Source of the DNA: CAZQSL01 sp964595945 | Lineage (GTDB): Bacteria; UBP15; UBA6099; JAJRTR01 | Length of the DNA stretch: 64,000 bases | Assembly (NCBI GenBank): GCA_964595945.1 | Contig: CAZQSL010000002.1 | Span: 38,752 to 102,751 of the forward strand | Direction of reading: 5' to 3' | Part shown: in pieces, positions 60,494 to 64,000 of the stretch | Layout of the letters: the number at the start of each line of letters is the position of its first letter | How positions within the stretch are numbered: the stretch's first letter is position 1 | Translations under genes and position numbers: made by a program | The notes under the pieces: generated by a model | Seen by the model: the letters and a program-made list of their open reading frames with translations, nothing else | The model's database searches: none | What the model was told of the DNA's origin: nothing

Positions 60494-61705
60494 ATGTACC
60501 AACCACTCACTTATGAAAAATGCAAGGGGTTTCTGAGCGGGCAGCGTCTGCCGTGCGCTTTTGTCGATCTTGACGCTTTTGATGCCAACATCGCAAGTCT
60601 AACTGCCGATCTGGATAGTTCGGACAAAACGATGCGGGTGGCTTCCAAGTCGATCAGGAGTGTGGGACTGCTGAGGCGGATATTCGAACGTGGCGGTCGC
60701 CGCCTGAAGGGAATAATGGGATTTACGGTCGAAGAGGCCGATTACCTGTCCAGGAACGGGTTTGACAATATTCTGATCGCCTATCCGACCATGCACGAAA
60801 ACGACATGAAGCTGATGGCTGAAATGACGGCGCGCGGTGTGGATGTGCAACTTGTGGTGGACAGTGCCGAAGGCGCGGCTCGGCTCGGACAGTACGGGCG
60901 CAAGGCAGGCGTGAAGTTGCAGGCCGTCATTGAAATCGACATGAGTTACAGGAAGGCGAACGACAGGATACACTGGGGTGTGAGACGTTCGCCAGTGGCA
61001 ACTGGAGCAGATGCGATCGAAGTCGCGCGAGCGGCCGAAAAAACAGGCGGTGCGGTGATCGCCGGCATCATGGGCTACGAAGCCCAGATCGCGGGCATGG
61101 GCGACCGGAATCCGTTTTCGAAGGCGATGAATCCCGTACGCCGCATGGTCCGCTCGGTTTCCAAGCCATACGTTGTCGAGACTCGCGGCGCGGTGGTCGA
61201 TTTTCTCCGTAAGAATGGTATCGCACTTCGCATAGTCAATGGCGGCGGTACGGGCAGTGTGGTTTTCACGAGCGGGGACGCCTGCGTGACCGAAGTGACA
61301 GCCGGGTCCGGTTTCTGCTGTCCGCATCTTTTCAGCTATTATTCAGAGCTTGACCTGAAGCCGGCCGCGTTTTTTGCCGTACAGGTCGTACGGATACCGG
61401 CTGCGGGCATGGTGACATGTCTTGGCGGCGGTTATATCGCTTCGGGTGAAGCTGGCGCGGACAGACTGCCAGTACCTTATTTGCCTCAGGGGCTTACGAT
61501 GCTTGCGATGGAAGGGGCGGGCGAGGTGCAGACGCCCCTCGTGATGCCGCGTGGCATGCTGCTGAAACTTGGCGATCCGGTGGTGTTTCGCCATGCCAAG
61601 TCGGGCGAACTCTCCGAGCGCTTTTCCGAATTTCTCCTTGTTTCGGACGCCAGAGTGACTGGTGTGGCGAGCACATATCGCGGCGATGGAAAGTGTTTTC
61701 TGTGA
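60494..61705 (+). CDS. PLP enzyme of the DSD1 / D-threonine aldolase-like fold
   Basis: 403 residues with an alanine-racemase-type N-terminal barrel and a C-terminal beta domain. CAFVDLDAFDANI marks the start and the PLP lysine is in RVASKSIRS (about residue 47). IVNGGGTGS and the C-terminal FRHAKSGELSERF, with a His and a nearby Cys as metal ligands in some relatives, resemble D-serine dehydratases and D-threonine aldolases. It probably acts on a D-amino or beta-hydroxy amino acid; the substrate is not fixed. ATG 60494 lies about eight bases after GGGAG and is better than the ATG at 60461. No neighbour clarifies the role. Confidence 0.75.
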   Translation: MYQPLTYEKCKGFLSGQRLPCAFVDLDAFDANIASLTADLDSSDKTMRVASKSIRSVGLLRRIFERGGRRLKGIMGFTVEEADYLSRNGFDNILIAYPTMHENDMKLMAEMTARGVDVQLVVDSAEGAARLGQYGRKAGVKLQAVIEIDMSYRKANDRIHWGVRRSPVATGADAIEVARAAEKTGGAVIAGIMGYEAQIAGMGDRNPFSKAMNPVRRMVRSVSKPYVVETRGAVVDFLRKNGIALRIVNGGGTGSVVFTSGDACVTEVTAGSGFCCPHLFSYYSELDLKPAAFFAVQVVRIPAAGMVTCLGGGYIASGEAGADRLPVPYLPQGLTMLAMEGAGEVQTPLVMPRGMLLKLGDPVVFRHAKSGELSERFSEFLLVSDARVTGVASTYRGDGKCFL

Positions 61706-61820
61706 GCGTGGACATTGGGTGCGGATGCCCAGACTGGCAAGACCAGCCCCGGCAGGTCGGCAATTTGCCCTGATTGAGTTTTTCAGGGGACGGAGTTGCC
61801 CAATCTTTTTTCGTTGCCGA

Positions 61821-61848
61821 TTGATCACGTAGTCGTGTTTAGTATATT
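61821..61848 (+). promoter_or_regulatory. Promoter candidate for the DMT-transporter gene
   Basis: TTGATC (61821-61826), 16-bp spacer, TATATT (61843-61848). The preceding T-run at 61805-61811 may end the PLP-enzyme transcript, though its stem is poor. Confidence 0.4.
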
Positions 61849-61903
61849 ATCAGCATAAAAATAATTATGCCGCATGCTCGCCAGGCATGCGTGAAAGGTC
61901 AAA

Positions 61904-62785
61904 ATGTCAGAACAGTATATCCTCTTCATTTTCTTTTCGGTACTCAGCCATGTCCTCGAAAATCTTGGTCTCGGATTTGAAAAATGGGGCGTCGACAGGA
62001 TGCCCAAAGCAAAGAACAAACTGGCAAAAGCAGGCTGGATGGTCATCTGGATATCGGGATTGACGATGACGATACTTGTCGTTGGGGTGCAGTTCAAGGC
62101 CCTGTCACTGGGCAATGCGTCGACGATGGGAGCACTTGCCGGGACCGGGCTTGTGGCGCTGACGATATTTTCGGTGCTCGTACTCAAGGAAAAAATCCTG
62201 AAACAGGAATTATTTGGAATTTTCATCATAATGGTCGGCACATCGCTTCTCGGATACTTCAGCCACGGAGTGCAAAAGGAGCATGTCGAGATGAACATCG
62301 GTGCTTTCTGGATGTATTTTGCCGGTTATGTCGTGTTCCTCGTTGCGACAGGCCTCATCTCGAAAGCTAACATCGCGACATTCGGCAGCGCGCTGCTCGG
62401 CATCATGTCCGGCACGCTGAATTCGACAGCACTGACCATCCAGAAAATCATCACTGAGCGCATCATGGCGTTTACCAGCCATCCTACATTGGCTGCTGCC
62501 GGTGAGCTCATGGCACTGCCTTATGTCTACATTATGATATTGTGCGCAGTAGGCGGCATCGTGGTAAGGCAGTTCGCCTACAAAAACGGAAAAGCCGTGC
62601 AGATCGTCCCCGCGAGGGCGTCGGCCTATATCCTCACACCGCTTATCGCAGGCATGGTTTTCCTCGGCGAGGGCATCACCACTCCCGCGCTCGCGGGCAT
62701 AATCATCGTAGTGATAGGCGTGATAATCACCACGACGGCAAACCCCGCAAAACATGGCAAGCACAAGCCTGCAAAAGCGGAGTGA
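61904..62785 (+). CDS. DMT-superfamily (EamA/NIPA-like) membrane transporter
   Basis: 293 residues with about nine to ten hydrophobic spans, arranged as two similar halves, as in drug/metabolite transporters. The first half has LENLGLGFEKWGVDRMP and ALSLGNASTMGALAGTGL, resembling the NIPA (magnesium transporter) branch; the second half includes IVPARASAYILTPLIAGMVFLGEG. The C-terminus is basic (KHGKHKPAKAE) and cytosolic. Substrate is unknown: metal, amine or metabolite. It shares the strand with terC, 123 bases away with its own promoter between. Confidence 0.7.
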   Translation: MSEQYILFIFFSVLSHVLENLGLGFEKWGVDRMPKAKNKLAKAGWMVIWISGLTMTILVVGVQFKALSLGNASTMGALAGTGLVALTIFSVLVLKEKILKQELFGIFIIMVGTSLLGYFSHGVQKEHVEMNIGAFWMYFAGYVVFLVATGLISKANIATFGSALLGIMSGTLNSTALTIQKIITERIMAFTSHPTLAAAGELMALPYVYIMILCAVGGIVVRQFAYKNGKAVQIVPARASAYILTPLIAGMVFLGEGITTPALAGIIIVVIGVIITTTANPAKHGKHKPAKAE

Positions 62786-62847
62786 CGGGATATCCTCCTA
62801 TAGCAGTCGATCACTTCACCGCGGATGTACCCGTCCTGGCGCCTGTT

Positions 62848-62876
62848 TTGAGAAAGGTGCGGATTTGTGCTACAAT
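62848..62876 (+). promoter_or_regulatory. Promoter of terC
   Basis: TTGAGA (62848-62853), 17-bp spacer, TACAAT (62871-62876). The leader before ATG 62909 is only about 25 nt, too short for the manganese riboswitch that often precedes terC genes. Confidence 0.6.
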
Positions 62877-62908
62877 TCACTGACAAAAAATGAGAAGGAA
62901 TTGTACGG

Positions 62909-63901
62909 ATGTATACATTATGGATAGGTTTTTTTGTACTCGTGCTGACACTCCTCGCGCTTGATCTCGGCGTGCTCAACAAAGGTACAAAAGAGGTAGG
63001 TGTCAAGGAAGCGATAGGATGGACGTTCGTATGGATAGCCATTGCGATGATTTTCAACGTGGCTATATATTTCATGTATGAGCATCACTGGATGGGCATC
63101 GGCAAGGTCATTGGTCACGAACTCGATGGCAAGCAGGCCGCGCTACAGTATCTGACCGGTTATGTGATCGAAAAATCACTCAGTCTTGACAACATATTTG
63201 TCATTGCCGTTATTTTCGAATACTTCGGAGTACCGAAAGTGTATCAGCGCCGGACCCTGTTTTATGGAGTACTCGGTGCGCTCGTGCTGAGATGTGCCAT
63301 GATTACTGGCGGGGCAGCTCTCATCACTCGTCTCGACTGGATGATATACGTGTTCGGCGGACTTCTCATTCTCACAGCCGGCAAGCTTCTGTTTCAGAAA
63401 GAAGGACATGTCGATCCCGACAAAAACCCGCTTGTCAAGATTGCGCGCAAGCTGTTTCCAGTCACCGATCACTTCCATGAAGAAAAGTTCTTTGTCAAAG
63501 TCGATGGCAAAAAGGCAATCACACCGCTGTTTCTCGTACTGCTCGTCATCGAGAGCAGTGACGTGATATTCGCCGTCGATTCGATTCCTGCAATATTCGC
63601 TGTCACCCTCGATCCTTTCATCGTATTCACATCTAATGTCTTCGCGATACTTGGTCTGAGATCGCTTTACTTTGCACTCTCGGCAATCATGGGGATGTTC
63701 AAATACCTGAAATACAGTCTTGTGATAGTCCTTGCATTCGTAGGTGTCAAAATGCTTGCATCCCATTTCATCCATATACCGGTCAGCATATCGCTACTGG
63801 TGATCGTGGGCATGCTTGGAGCAGGGATACTGGTTTCAGTACTTGCCGAAAAAAGGGAGCGAATAGCGGATCAGCGTGATGATCTATCAAATATGCGCTG
63901 A
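62909..63901 (+). CDS. TerC/Alx-family integral membrane protein
   Basis: 330 residues with about nine membrane spans. The family signatures EKSLSLDNIFVIAVIF and LLVIESSDVIFAVDSIPAIFAV each hold acidic residues inside the membrane that are thought to bind metal. NVFAILGLRSLYFALSAIM is typical as well. TerC/Alx proteins export manganese or supply it to secreted proteins, and some take part in tellurite resistance. No ter-gene neighbours are found, so a general metal role is more likely. GAAGGA lies upstream of ATG 62909. The last residues are charged and cytosolic. Confidence 0.88.
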   Translation: MYTLWIGFFVLVLTLLALDLGVLNKGTKEVGVKEAIGWTFVWIAIAMIFNVAIYFMYEHHWMGIGKVIGHELDGKQAALQYLTGYVIEKSLSLDNIFVIAVIFEYFGVPKVYQRRTLFYGVLGALVLRCAMITGGAALITRLDWMIYVFGGLLILTAGKLLFQKEGHVDPDKNPLVKIARKLFPVTDHFHEEKFFVKVDGKKAITPLFLVLLVIESSDVIFAVDSIPAIFAVTLDPFIVFTSNVFAILGLRSLYFALSAIMGMFKYLKYSLVIVLAFVGVKMLASHFIHIPVSISLLVIVGMLGAGILVSVLAEKRERIADQRDDLSNMR

Positions 63902-64000
63902 ATATGGGTGTGGTTGAAACACTGTTAACGCATGTCGACAACTATCCCATTATTACCGTCCCGTGAAAAGCTGCACGGCAATTTCACGAATGAAACAAGA

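Noticed and set aside
62786..62908. Possible manganese (yybP-ykoY) riboswitch upstream of terC
   Set aside because: The predicted promoter leaves only about 25 nt of leader, and no paired elements of that riboswitch are seen.
63962..63988. CGTGAAA...TTTCACG inverted repeat after terC as a terminator
   Set aside because: The arms are only 7 bp with a 13-nt loop and no T-run follows; the window ends too soon to judge.
1..64000. tRNA, rRNA and insertion sequences
   Set aside because: No cloverleaf with a GTTCRANYC-type T-loop, no rRNA segment and no transposase or flanking terminal repeats were recognised; very short or degenerate elements could be missed by eye.

Overview
The window is a 64 kb piece of a bacterial draft genome (one 100-N scaffold gap at 23388-23487, inside infB), about half G+C, densely packed on both strands, with Shine-Dalgarno sites at most starts. 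No rRNA, tRNA, CRISPR array, prophage or insertion sequence was seen. The cell is most likely an anaerobic, amino-acid-fermenting, double-membraned bacterium. The evidence is a full lysine-fermentation cluster with a radical-SAM and a B12 enzyme, an OstA/LptD-like outer-membrane protein, a large alpha-2-macroglobulin lipoprotein, and a DapL-DapF diaminopimelate route. The gene content would suit an uncultivated lineage of the Cloacimonadota/Riflebacteria/Wallbacteria/spirochaete type, but the sequence alone does not fix the phylum.

Layout. 1-3.5 kb: 5' end of rpsA, then a coupled aminotransferase-serA pair for serine synthesis. 3.8-11 kb: a surface-glycan locus of two tandem GT-C membrane glycosyltransferases, a methyltransferase, a DPM1-like GT2, an MBOAT acyltransferase and its SGNH partner. 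11-20.7 kb: an enolase-superfamily enzyme, then leftward genes pncA, a TtcA-like thiolase, a zinc-ribbon/TPR protein, and the compact run dcd-pepA-ostA-ubiA, plus a lone lasso-B2-like gene. 21-28.8 kb: nusA-infB-ylxP(DUF503)-rbfA-nrnA-rlmD-like translation operon. 28.9-30.4 kb: STAS and FecR-domain genes, leftward. 30.8-43.1 kb: mutL, rsmJ-like, miaA, hfq, dapF, dapL-like, gamma-carbonic anhydrase, queA, a glycosidase-like gene, queE, a degenerate HD-GYP gene and a TrmH methyltransferase. 43.1-45.2 kb: a HAD hydrolase and moeA. 45.2-54.6 kb: the lysine-fermentation locus (kal and a TrmB-like regulator leftward; kce-kdd-kamA-kamB-kamC-kamD-kamE rightward). 54.6-63.9 kb: alpha-2-macroglobulin lipoprotein, a DSD1-like PLP enzyme, a DMT transporter and TerC.

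How the genes work together. KamA makes beta-lysine and KamDE makes 3,5-diaminohexanoate. Kdd oxidises this, Kce cleaves the product with acetyl-CoA, and Kal removes ammonia to give crotonyl-CoA. KamB and KamC are probable maintenance ATPases for the B12 enzyme. Between the regulator gene and kce lies a perfect 12-bp inverted repeat that overlaps the -10 of a near-consensus promoter, the clearest regulatory element in the window. Other points to check are mutually exclusive hairpins before the glycan methyltransferase gene and the HD-GYP gene, a terminator-like leader before nusA, a 21-nt promoter motif shared by two distant genes, and several enzymes with altered signature residues (Dcd, HD-GYP, MutL, RlmD-like). 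No wholly unknown multigene system could be shown. The best candidates for new biology are the KamB/KamC pair with its regulator and the coupled moeA, the glycan locus, and the orphan B2-like protein.
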